DNA of 24,026 nucleotides from a virus: the IMG/VR virus record IMGVR_UViG_3300028809_000068, positions 1-24,026 of that record. The stretch is one strand, 5' to 3'. The notes under the pieces were generated by a model that was given only the letters and a program-made list of their open reading frames with translations, had not been told where the DNA came from and ran no database searches. The number at the start of each line of letters is the position of its first letter. The stretch's first letter is position 1. Below are positions 6,209 through 13,439 of the stretch, in pieces. Both the position numbers and the translations under genes were made by a program.

Positions 6209-6679
6209 GTGACCGATTACCGCATTGCACCCGTCAAGGCGTCACTCATCGCCGACCTCGTCGAGTTGATCAACATCAACCTGGCCGAGTTGCTGCGTTC
6301 GTCGCTCGTGCAGTGCCCGGAGTGCCGCGGCAACGGTGAGACGGGCGGTGGGGCATCTGGCGAAGCTGCGCAGACCTGCGGGACGTGCGGCGGCGTGGGC
6401 TACATCGAGCGCTACACCGTCGACATGGAAATGCTCAAGACCTACCGGTACGGCCGGCTGGTCGAGGGCTTCGAGGTCAAGCAGGGCCAGCTCGTGCCGA
6501 AGATCCGCAGCAAGTCGTCCGCCTACGCCATGCTCGTGAAACTGCTGGGGCTCGACAAGGCCGTGATCGAGATCGCGCAGGGTGCAACCTTCGCGCAGGC
6601 GCTGTCGGACGAGCAGCGGGCCACCTACGTCGAGCAGCTGAAGGAACTGGCCACCATGGGCGCGCTCGATGGCCGATGA
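6209..6679 (+). CDS. Putative terminase small subunit with DnaJ-like zinc ribbon
   Basis: A 156-aa protein immediately upstream of, and overlapping by 11 nt, the large terminase; position is the main argument for a packaging-initiation role. Residues 36-64 form a CPECRGNG ... CGTCGGVGY zinc-binding knuckle pair (Cys36, 39, 57, 60) like the DnaJ central repeats. The N-terminal part (DLVELININLAELL) and the C-terminal DEQRATYVEQLKELATMG are helical. The start must be the GTG at 6209 because the next ATG in frame falls after the zinc motif. There is no ribosome-binding site, consistent with a leaderless mRNA. The zinc ribbon could recognise DNA; that is inference. It could also be a non-terminase regulator. 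Confidence 0.6.
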   Translation: MTDYRIAPVKASLIADLVELININLAELLRSSLVQCPECRGNGETGGGASGEAAQTCGTCGGVGYIERYTVDMEMLKTYRYGRLVEGFEVKQGQLVPKIRSKSSAYAMLVKLLGLDKAVIEIAQGATFAQALSDEQRATYVEQLKELATMGALDGR

Positions 6680-8165
6680 CGCCGTGATGGACGCGCCAGA
6701 GGCCGCTACAGCCCCGCCAGCGCTCGATCCGGTGCAGGTGCTGGTGGAGCTAGCCCGGACCAACTTCGCGGCCTTCGTGACCGCTACGCACCGCCCGCGG
6801 TTCAAGCATTCGGGTTTCTCCCTACGTGTGTGCCGCGCGATCGACAAGTTCGTCGAGGACGTGCTGGCCGGCAAGCGCCCGGTGCTGGTGCTCACCGCGC
6901 CGCCGCAGCACGGCAAAAGCTCGCTCATCTCGCGCTGCCTGCCTCCGTACCTGTTCGGCCGCCTGACGGGCGACCTGCCGGCGGTGCGCATCGCGAGCGC
7001 CAGCTACTCGCACGCACTGGCCCAGCGCAACCGCCGGGACGCGCAGAACATCATGCTCGAGCCGATCTATCGCGCGATCTTCCCCGAGGTCTCGCTGATC
7101 GGCTTCAAGGGCATCGACAACGCTTCGGACGGCCTGGAGGTGCCCGGTGACGGGTGGCTGCGTGGCGTGGGCGTGGGTGGGCCGCTCACGGGATTCTCGG
7201 TCGACGTTGGCCTGATCGATGACGCCGTGAAGAACGCCCAGGAGGCCCTGTCGGAGCTGACGCAGCAGACGCACCGCGACTGGTACGACGCGGTGTTCAC
7301 GACGCGCCTGCAGGCACGCTCGGGCTCGGTCATCATCGGCACGCCGTGGTCAGCCAACGACCTGCTGGCCCACGTGCGCAAGACCATGAAGGACGATTCG
7401 CGCCTGACGGTGTTGTCCTTCGCCGCGCTGAACCTGCCCGACGAGATCGGCTACGACCCGGACCTGCCCGCCGGTGCGCTGGTGCCCTACCTGCACGACG
7501 AGACGAAGCTGCGCGAGCTCAAGCAGCACATGTCGCTCATGTGGTGGGCGAGCATGTACCAGCAGTCGCCGCTCGCCGACGTGGGCGCGATCTTCAAGCG
7601 CGACTGCGTGCGCTACTACCGACGCGCCGACCTGGCCGCCCTGCGCTTCGTGCAGGAGGTGATCTCCGTCGACGCCACTTTCAAAGATGGCGACGCCTCC
7701 GACTTCGTGGCCGCCGGCGTGTGGGGCAAGACGGCCGACAACGACGTGTACCTGCTCACCGGCCGGCGCGAGCAGTTGGCCTTCATGGCGACGGCGCAGG
7801 CCATTGCTGACCTGAAGCAAAAACATCCGCGCGCGCTGAAAATCTTCATCGAAGAGGCGGCCAACGGCGCCGCGCTCATCGACATGCTGCGCAAGCACTA
7901 CCCGGGCATCGTCGGCATTCCGCCGCTCGGCTCGAAGGTTGCGCGCTGGCACGCGGTGTCCTGGGCCTGGGCGAATGGGCAGGTATACCTGCCGCACCCG
8001 GATGAGGCGCCGTGGATCGTGCCATGGGTGGCCGAGATCACGACCGTGCCCGACGCAAAGAACGACGACACCGCCGACTGCATGGCCCTGGCCCTGCAAC
8101 AACTGCTGCTGCGCACGCCCATTTCGCAGCTCATCACGAGCGACATCCTGCGCGCCGCGAGTTAA
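6669..8165 (+). CDS. terL: Terminase large subunit (ATPase and nuclease)
   Basis: A 498-aa packaging motor that translocates DNA into the prohead and cuts concatemers. The Walker A motif is TAPPQHGKSS (76-85). Walker B is VDVGLIDDAVK (178-188) with the acidic pair 184-185. VIIGTPWSANDLL (221-233) fits the coupling motif. In the RNase H-like nuclease domain VISVDATFKDG supplies Asp335, IFIEEAANG supplies Glu395/396, and NDDTADCMALAL supplies Asp467/468/470. Length and motif order are normal for phage terminases, so it appears intact. Its ATG lies inside the end of the small-subunit gene, giving coupled expression. Confidence 0.95.
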   Translation: MADDAVMDAPEAATAPPALDPVQVLVELARTNFAAFVTATHRPRFKHSGFSLRVCRAIDKFVEDVLAGKRPVLVLTAPPQHGKSSLISRCLPPYLFGRLTGDLPAVRIASASYSHALAQRNRRDAQNIMLEPIYRAIFPEVSLIGFKGIDNASDGLEVPGDGWLRGVGVGGPLTGFSVDVGLIDDAVKNAQEALSELTQQTHRDWYDAVFTTRLQARSGSVIIGTPWSANDLLAHVRKTMKDDSRLTVLSFAALNLPDEIGYDPDLPAGALVPYLHDETKLRELKQHMSLMWWASMYQQSPLADVGAIFKRDCVRYYRRADLAALRFVQEVISVDATFKDGDASDFVAAGVWGKTADNDVYLLTGRREQLAFMATAQAIADLKQKHPRALKIFIEEAANGAALIDMLRKHYPGIVGIPPLGSKVARWHAVSWAWANGQVYLPHPDEAPWIVPWVAEITTVPDAKNDDTADCMALALQQLLLRTPISQLITSDILRAAS

Positions 8166-8174
8166 AATCTCGCG
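8140..8174 (+). promoter_or_regulatory. Putative internal promoter at the end of terL, flanked by an inverted repeat
   Basis: GCGACA (8140-8145, 4/6) is spaced 17 nt from TAAAAT (8163-8168, 5/6). The -10 overlaps the terL stop and forms the loop of the perfect inverted repeat CGCGAG (8156-8161) / CTCGCG (8169-8174). Similar TANAATCYCG elements occur at 11456, 20387 and 22416. Confidence 0.45.
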
Positions 8175-8198
8175 ACAACCGAATAAGGCCCTCCCAAC

Positions 8199-9833
8199 AT
8201 GTCCCGTCGTCGCCTACCCCCGTCCCGTCGCTCGCCCGCTGCCGCAGCGGCCGCTACGGTCGCCGCCGAGGCATTGCCGGCCGAGACCGCCGAAGAGCGC
8301 GCGCGCCGCGCGCGCGCCGCGTCGATGCAGACCGCGGTGGGCGCCGCGCCGCGCGCCGAGGCATCGCCGAGCCTGCAGCTCGCGACCCCGCACGAGATCG
8401 ACGCAGCCAAATACCACCCGAAGGAACGCGAAGCGGCCGCGCACGCGATGGACTGGGGCGGCCAGGCCGGCAACGCGCTGTCGTTCGTGCAGAACGCCGG
8501 CTGGCCCGGCTTTCCGACACTGGCACTGCTCGGCCAGCTCGCCGAGTACCGCTCGATGCACGAGACGCTCGCCGACGAGTGCGTGCGTTGCTGGGGCGTC
8601 GTGGCATCCTCGGGCGAAGGCGATGACGACAACTGCTCGCAGATCGAAGCCGAGCTCAAGCGCCTGAACATCCGCGCCGCGGTGCGCCAGATCGTCGTGC
8701 ATGACCAGGCGTTCGGCGGCGGGCACGCCTACATCAAACTCAAGGACGACGAGTCCGCGCGCGACACGCCCCTGCTGCTCAAGCCCTACTCGGTGCCGAA
8801 GGGCTCGTTCGAGGGCCTGCGCATCGTCGAGCCCTACTGGGTCACGCCGAACGACTACAACTCGATCGACCCGACGAAGGCGAACTTCTACAAGCCCTCG
8901 TCATGGTGGCTGCTGGGCACCGAGACGCACGCGACGCGCTTGTTCACGCTCGTGAGCCGTCCGGTGCCGGACATGCTCAAGCCGGCCTATTCCTTCCGCG
9001 GCATCAGCATGACGCAGCTGGCGATCCCTTACGTGGACAACTGGCTGCGCACGCGCCAGTCGGTGTCCGACACGGTGAAGCAGTTCTCGGTCTCCGGCGT
9101 GCTCATGGACCTGCAGCAGTCGCTGTTGCCCGGCGCCGGCACGTCGCTCGACATGCGCGCGCAGTTGGTGAACCTGTACCGCGACAACCGCAACCTGCTG
9201 CTGCTGGACAAGGCCACCGAGGAATTCTTCCAGAGCAACACGCCGCTGTCGGGCCTGGACGCCCTGCAAGCGCAAGCGCAGGAGCAGATGGCCTCCGTCT
9301 CACACACGCCGCTCGTGAAGCTGCTCGGCATCACGCCCTCGGGCCTGAACGCATCGAGCGACGGGGAAATCCGCGTCTGGTACGACTACGTGCACGGGTA
9401 CCAGGACGCGTCCCTCACGCCGCTCATGCAGGTCGTGCTGCAGCTGGTGCAGTTGTCGCTATTCGGCGTGATCGACGAGGACATCACCTGGCAGTGGGAG
9501 AAGCTGCACGAGGCGACCGAGGTCGAAGCGGCCGAGATCGCCCGCGCCGAGATGGAGACCGACCGCGGCTATGTCGAGATCGGTGTGCTCTCGCCCGAGC
9601 AGATCGCACAAACTCTGTCGGCCGACCCCACCTCGCGCTATTCCGGCATCGTGGACGGCAAGGACATCGAGTCCATCCCCAACGAGGACATCGGCGCCAT
9701 TACCGACGCGATCCTCGCCATCGAACCCCCGGGCGTCGACACGCCGCCGGCTGCCCCCGCCGTGCCGGCGGGCGCAGGGCTGCCAGCTGGTGCGCAAGCC
9801 GGCGTACCGTCGCCCCCGCCGCTCGAGGCCTGA
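8199..9833 (+). CDS. Portal protein (DUF1073 type)
   Basis: A 544-aa protein that forms the dodecameric DNA entry ring and the docking site for terminase and tail. From about residue 80 it follows the DUF1073 phage portal family: SMHETLADECVRCWG, DQAFGGGHAYI, VEPYWVTPNDYNSIDPTKAN and FYKPSSWW come in order. They are followed by SFRGISMTQLAIPYVDNWLR and, near the C-terminal stem, LVKLLGITPSGLNASSDGEI and VWYDYVHGYQ. The first 60 residues are Ala/Arg/Pro-rich and likely disordered, and the C-terminal 40 are Pro/Ala-rich. It lies between terL and the Mu F-like gene, the canonical place. I see no sign of the Acb1 anti-CBASS domain sometimes fused in this family. Confidence 0.9.
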   Translation: MSRRRLPPSRRSPAAAAAATVAAEALPAETAEERARRARAASMQTAVGAAPRAEASPSLQLATPHEIDAAKYHPKEREAAAHAMDWGGQAGNALSFVQNAGWPGFPTLALLGQLAEYRSMHETLADECVRCWGVVASSGEGDDDNCSQIEAELKRLNIRAAVRQIVVHDQAFGGGHAYIKLKDDESARDTPLLLKPYSVPKGSFEGLRIVEPYWVTPNDYNSIDPTKANFYKPSSWWLLGTETHATRLFTLVSRPVPDMLKPAYSFRGISMTQLAIPYVDNWLRTRQSVSDTVKQFSVSGVLMDLQQSLLPGAGTSLDMRAQLVNLYRDNRNLLLLDKATEEFFQSNTPLSGLDALQAQAQEQMASVSHTPLVKLLGITPSGLNASSDGEIRVWYDYVHGYQDASLTPLMQVVLQLVQLSLFGVIDEDITWQWEKLHEATEVEAAEIARAEMETDRGYVEIGVLSPEQIAQTLSADPTSRYSGIVDGKDIESIPNEDIGAITDAILAIEPPGVDTPPAAPAVPAGAGLPAGAQAGVPSPPPLEA

Positions 9834-9835
9834 GC

Positions 9836-10846
9836 ATGGAGCTGCGCAACCCCGGCAAGCGCGACATCGTGCTCGGGGCCATCGTGCCCAACGTGCAGAC
9901 CGAGGTGGCCTACCGCAACGCGCTGGCCAAGGCCGTCGCGAACATGACGGCGAGCTACGAATACTGGATGCGCAGCAAGTACCGGCGCGCGCTCGACACG
10001 AACATGGCTGCCGGGCGACTGCCCGACCCGGAGCGCGCCGACGATGCGGGCCTGCCGGGCCCGAGCGAGTCGGCGGGCGACATGTTCGACGAGCTGGCCC
10101 GCCTGCGCGCGCACTGGGAGAAGCACTTCCACCGGATGTCGGCCAAGCTCGCCACGCAGATGCTGGATGCGATGTACCGCGACAACGCCAACGCCTGGGG
10201 CTCCAAGCTCAAGCGCGCGGGGTTCGACATCGAGATGAAGCTGTCGCCCGCGCAACAGCTGATCCTGAAAGCCAAGGTGCCGGAGAACGTCGCGCTCATC
10301 CGTTCGATCCAGCAGGACTACCACAAGGACATCGAGGGCATCGTCTCGCGCAACTTCCTGAAGGGCCGCGACCTGTCCACGATGGCCGAAGAGATCCAGG
10401 AGCGCGGAGGCGTGTCCACGCGCCGCGCGGCGCTCATCGCGCGCGACCAGTCAAACAAGGCCACGGCGCAGATGAACGCGGCGCGCCAGCAAGAATTGGG
10501 CCTAAATTGGGCGACCTGGATTCACTCGAGTGCCGGCAAAGAGCCGCGGCACAGCCACGTGAAGGCCGGGCGCGAGCAGTGGATTTTCGACACGCAAGCG
10601 GGCATCAACTTCGGCGATAGCTTCGGCCAGGTGCTGCCAGGTGAGGCGATCAACTGCCGGTGCCACAGCCGGACGATCATCCCTGCGCTGGGCCGCGGTG
10701 ACATTCAGTCCGAGGACGACATGGAGCCCGTGGGCGGCTTCCCGGGTGCCTACCGCGCGAAGGCGGGCAAGTTGGCGGGCGAGAAGCAGAAACAGGACGT
10801 CGTGTTCACGCGCTCGCCGGCGGGCTCGCCCGTCAAATACAGCTAG
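9836..10846 (+). CDS. Phage Mu F-like minor head protein
   Basis: A 336-aa protein expected in the capsid interior or at the portal vertex, needed for head assembly. The ATG at 9836 is 2 nt after the portal stop. Residues 195-283 carry the head-morphogenesis (Mu F / SPP1 gp7) domain: ARDQSNKATAQMNAAR (202-217), HVKAGREQWIFDT, and the Cys motif PGEAINCRCHSRTIIP (268-283). The N-terminal two-thirds is helical and charged. Its stop shares a CTAG palindrome with the stop of the convergent gene on the other strand, so the two genes overlap by 4 nt tail to tail. Confidence 0.9.
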   Translation: MELRNPGKRDIVLGAIVPNVQTEVAYRNALAKAVANMTASYEYWMRSKYRRALDTNMAAGRLPDPERADDAGLPGPSESAGDMFDELARLRAHWEKHFHRMSAKLATQMLDAMYRDNANAWGSKLKRAGFDIEMKLSPAQQLILKAKVPENVALIRSIQQDYHKDIEGIVSRNFLKGRDLSTMAEEIQERGGVSTRRAALIARDQSNKATAQMNAARQQELGLNWATWIHSSAGKEPRHSHVKAGREQWIFDTQAGINFGDSFGQVLPGEAINCRCHSRTIIPALGRGDIQSEDDMEPVGGFPGAYRAKAGKLAGEKQKQDVVFTRSPAGSPVKYS

Positions 10847-11328
10847 CCGCGTAGGGCGTGCGAGCGCGGCCGGCCGAGGATGTAATCAGGCCGGCGCTGC
10901 GGCTGCGGGCAAACCGCCAGCAAGCGCCAACCCGCCGCGAAGTGTTCCTGCAAAGCGTCCGTGCAGGAGTCTTCGAGCAGCAGCGTTTCGGCGATGTCCA
11001 TGAGTGCAGGGCCGGGCTGCTCCTGGCCGCACTTCTCGTTAAACAGCTGACCGACTGCTGCGACGCTCTTTGTGATCGCCGCGGCTACCAGCGCTTCGAC
11101 GTCGATCTCGGGCTTCACTTCGTGAACCGGCGTCGCGGCCTCAACGAACGAGTAGCGGTCGCAGTAGCCCCCGTGCATCAGTGCGAGGGCCGTGTCGGCA
11201 TCGCAGAGCACCCGGGCGTCGCCGATCTCCTTGGCGCCAAGTTGCGCCAGTAGCGCTAGTTGCGCCGCGCGCTTTGCTTCCCGGTCCTCGCCGTAGAGAT
11301 ACTCGGCCTTGATTTCGTACAGTCGCAT
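10843..11328 (-). CDS. Unknown protein on the opposite strand, inserted between head genes
   Basis: A 161-aa protein transcribed against its neighbours. It starts MRLYEIKAEYLYGEDREAK and has a mixed alpha/beta look: an N-terminal strand, a long Ala-rich helix and a Cys-containing middle (LCDADTALALMHGGYC). The C-terminus is Pro/Arg-rich. I do not recognise the family. It has its own sigma70-type promoter (11356-11385). The convergent stop overlap and private promoter mark it as an accessory gene in the packaging/capsid cluster. Confidence 0.7.
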   Translation of the reverse strand: MRLYEIKAEYLYGEDREAKRAAQLALLAQLGAKEIGDARVLCDADTALALMHGGYCDRYSFVEAATPVHEVKPEIDVEALVAAAITKSVAAVGQLFNEKCGQEQPGPALMDIAETLLLEDSCTDALQEHFAAGWRLLAVCPQPQRRPDYILGRPRSHALRG

Positions 11329-11355
11329 AGCGGGCTCTTGAGTTAGTGTGCGGCA

Positions 11356-11385
11356 ATTCTAACGGCAATCTTTCAGAGTTGTCAA
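11356..11385 (-). promoter_or_regulatory. Sigma70-type promoter for the inserted minus-strand gene
   Basis: Minus strand TTGACA (11385-11380), an 18-nt spacer containing TGAAAGATT, then TAGAAT (11361-11356). The 6/6 and 5/6 matches, the spacing and the spacer word TGAAAGATT (also in the 14511 promoter) support it. Confidence 0.8.
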
Positions 11386-11433
11386 ACCATCCACTAAACT
11401 TCGCGGCCTTCGCTATCGTTGCGACAGCGCCCA

Positions 11434-11466
11434 TAGACGGATATCATCGCGCGAGTACAATCCGCG
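11434..11466 (+). promoter_or_regulatory. Putative promoter with near-leaderless layout for the protease/scaffold operon
   Basis: TACAAT (11456-11461, 5/6) lies 9 nt before ATG 11471, between inverted GCGCG and CGCGC. TAGACG (11434-11439, 4/6) is a possible -35 with a 16-nt spacer. No Shine-Dalgarno sequence is found before the ATG, so a very short or absent leader is predicted. Confidence 0.45.
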
Positions 11467-11470
11467 CAAC

Positions 11471-12865
11471 ATGACCCAGCTGCAATACGCCTTCGATCGC
11501 CAGTCCGCCCGCTCGGTGGACACGGATGGTCGTATGCGCGTGAAGAATTGCATCTTGTCCACTGCCGAGGTAAACCCGTACCGCGGTCAAGAGATCCCGA
11601 AGTGGAAAGACCTCGACCTGGACCCGGATCGTGTCTACGACCTGTACCGCGATCCCGACGAGCTGCGCGCGGCGGTGAAGTCCTTCGAGGGCGTGCCGCT
11701 GATGATCAAGCACATCCCGAACACCGCCGAGCAGCCCCGCAAGGAGTACATCGGCGGCTCGGTGCACAACATCAGCTTCGACGGCAAGCACCTGCGCGGC
11801 GACATCCTCGTGTGGGACGGCCACGCCATCGAGCTCATCGAATCCGACGAGAAGTCCGACCTGTCGTGCAGCTATCGCTACGACCCGGTGATGACGAGCG
11901 GCGACGCCGCCGGCGCCAAGTACGACGGCCTCATGGCTAAAATCCAGGGCAACCACGTAGCACTGGTGGACGAGGGGCGCGCTTCCGGCGCTCACGTCGC
12001 CGACGCAGCGCTGCAGCCGCAGCATCCCGACCCATCTTTGCAAGGAGATTCCATGGCCTTCCCCGATCCGAAAGCGGCAGCACCTGCTGCGGCACCTGCT
12101 GCGGCACCTGCCGCCCCGGCTGCTGCAGCCGCGCCTGTCGCCCCTGCGGCACCCGCAGCCCCTGCCGCCGATCCCGCTGGCGCCGAAGTCGGCGCAGCCC
12201 TGAAGCACATCGCGACGCTGCTCGAAACCGTGCTGGCGCGCCTGCCGGGCGCCGAGCCGGCTGCGCCTGCAGCCCCCGCCGCTGCGGCAGCCGCACCTGG
12301 CGCCATGGACGAAGACCCCGAAGGCGGCAAGCCCTCGGGCGAAGTCGGTCCCGAGAACGAAGGCAAGAAAGGCCCTGGCTTCGCGCTGGAACCGACCGCC
12401 AAGGTTGTGGGCGCCGAGGACGAAGATCCCGAGCTGGACGAGAACGGCGACCCCGTGCTGCCCCCGCCCGACCAGGAAGGTACGCCCGCGCGCGGCTCGC
12501 CGACGCCACACGCCGCCATGGACGCCAAGGGCGTGCAGGCCGTCGTGGCCGCCGCAGTCAGCGCCGAGCGCCGCCGCGCCGCCGCCGTCGAGGAAGCCAA
12601 GCGCGCCACGCGCAACACCATCGGCGAGGTGGCCATGGACAGCGCCGCTGCCATCTACCGCACCGCGCTCGAACAGGTGGGCGTCGACGTCGCCAAGATC
12701 GGCAAGGGCGCCGAGCGCATCGCCTGGGACGCCTACAAGGTGGCCGCTGGTGCCGCCGCCGGCGTGCGCCCCTCGCGCACCGTCGAGCACGCAGCGGACG
12801 GCAAGGCCGTCGACAAGACGCCCGACTACATGAAGCACGTCAACAAAATTTCCGTGAAGGGCTAA
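11471..12865 (+). CDS. DUF2213 prohead protease fused to scaffold
   Basis: A 464-aa protein. Residues 1-175 are the DUF2213 prohead protease: VPLMIKHIP with His81, the YIGGSVHNISFDG and LRGDILVWD strands, DLSCSYRYD with likely nucleophile Ser132, and NHVALVDEGRA with His162. An Ala/Pro-rich linker covers about 202-300. Acidic helical segments and a C-terminal coiled-coil-like part follow (AVVAAAVSAERRRAAAVEEA), as in scaffolds. It precedes cement and major capsid, the lambda C/Nu3 position. An in-frame ATG with a perfect ribosome-binding site at 12053 probably also makes the scaffold alone. The catalytic residues are assigned by family pattern, not tested. No ribosome-binding site precedes the main ATG. 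Confidence 0.85.
   Translation: MTQLQYAFDRQSARSVDTDGRMRVKNCILSTAEVNPYRGQEIPKWKDLDLDPDRVYDLYRDPDELRAAVKSFEGVPLMIKHIPNTAEQPRKEYIGGSVHNISFDGKHLRGDILVWDGHAIELIESDEKSDLSCSYRYDPVMTSGDAAGAKYDGLMAKIQGNHVALVDEGRASGAHVADAALQPQHPDPSLQGDSMAFPDPKAAAPAAAPAAAPAAPAAAAAPVAPAAPAAPAADPAGAEVGAALKHIATLLETVLARLPGAEPAAPAAPAAAAAAPGAMDEDPEGGKPSGEVGPENEGKKGPGFALEPTAKVVGAEDEDPELDENGDPVLPPPDQEGTPARGSPTPHAAMDAKGVQAVVAAAVSAERRRAAAVEEAKRATRNTIGEVAMDSAAAIYRTALEQVGVDVAKIGKGAERIAWDAYKVAAGAAAGVRPSRTVEHAADGKAVDKTPDYMKHVNKISVKG
12053..12865 (+). CDS. Nested scaffold protein from an internal in-frame start
   Basis: An in-frame ATG at residue 195 of the protease gene is preceded by AAGGAG (12042-12047) with a 5-nt spacer. This is a far stronger ribosome-binding site than that of the full-length gene. 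The 270-aa product begins MAFPDPK and contains exactly the Ala/Pro-rich linker and the acidic, coiled-coil scaffold part without the protease. Lambda C/Nu3 and related phages use the same nested layout, where separate scaffold is needed in excess over protease. The start placement right at the domain boundary supports real use. Confidence 0.75.
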   Translation: MAFPDPKAAAPAAAPAAAPAAPAAAAAPVAPAAPAAPAADPAGAEVGAALKHIATLLETVLARLPGAEPAAPAAPAAAAAAPGAMDEDPEGGKPSGEVGPENEGKKGPGFALEPTAKVVGAEDEDPELDENGDPVLPPPDQEGTPARGSPTPHAAMDAKGVQAVVAAAVSAERRRAAAVEEAKRATRNTIGEVAMDSAAAIYRTALEQVGVDVAKIGKGAERIAWDAYKVAAGAAAGVRPSRTVEHAADGKAVDKTPDYMKHVNKISVKG

Positions 12866-12907
12866 CGCCTAGAACGGTTTCACCCCGGAACGGAAAAGGA
12901 GTCTCCC

Positions 12908-13411
12908 ATGTTCCAGAATCAGGTCTACATCAACCCCGCGCAAGCGGTCCCGGGTGACTTCGCGTCGTCCAACCCGATGATCTACAAGCTCTCGGGCAAC
13001 GGCAAGATGGTCGCCGTGGCCGAAGGCGTGACGGTTGGCCACTTCGCCGCGCTGCTCGCCGACGGCACCGTCGACTCGATCCTCGCTGCTGCGCCGCTGG
13101 CCGGCCGCATCGGCTTCGTGCACCGCGAGAACAATGCCCAGATCACGACCTACCTGGCCGAGTCGGGCATGACCATCCAGGCGGGCCAGCCCGTGGCGCT
13201 GTTCGGCAAGGGCGACTTCTGGGTGCGCACCGACGTGATCACCGGCACCCCGACGCGTGACGCAGCCGTGTACTGGGACGTGCTCACCGGCAACACTATC
13301 ATCGGCGCGCCGGGCTCGCCGCCTGCGACCACCATCGACACCGGCTACAAGCTGGTGTCGGAGGCGGCCACCGTCGGTGCCGTCGTCATCATCAGCAACA
13401 CCGGCGCCTAA
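12908..13411 (+). CDS. Capsid cement/decoration-like structural protein
   Basis: A 167-aa Gly/Ala/Val-rich beta protein preceded by AAAAGGAG, so probably highly expressed. Its FQNQVYINPAQAVPGDFASS opening, the VAEGVTVGHFAALL segment and the later AGRIGFVHRENNAQITTYLA resemble the structural cement protein family (Gp24-like) encoded just before DUF2184-type major capsid proteins. Such proteins bind the outside of the capsid lattice and stabilise it. Position between scaffold and major capsid agrees. Assignment is by pattern and context. Confidence 0.7.
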   Translation: MFQNQVYINPAQAVPGDFASSNPMIYKLSGNGKMVAVAEGVTVGHFAALLADGTVDSILAAAPLAGRIGFVHRENNAQITTYLAESGMTIQAGQPVALFGKGDFWVRTDVITGTPTRDAAVYWDVLTGNTIIGAPGSPPATTIDTGYKLVSEAATVGAVVIISNTGA

Positions 13412-13439
13412 GTCGCGCAGAACCGAAGGAGCACACAAC

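Noticed and set aside
8199-9833. Anti-CBASS Acb1 function for the portal protein, because DUF1073 proteins are sometimes annotated this way.
   Set aside because: Only portal-type segments are visible, with no extra phosphodiesterase domain or HxT pair that I can identify.
8903-9835. Extension of the Mu F-like frame upstream into the portal gene (647 codons open).
   Set aside because: The frame overlaps the portal gene; ATG 9836, 2 nt after the portal stop, is the natural start.
12074-12300. Ala/Pro-rich repeats in the scaffold region as a mobile or minisatellite repeat.
   Set aside because: The repeats are low-complexity codons of a linker within a continuous reading frame.
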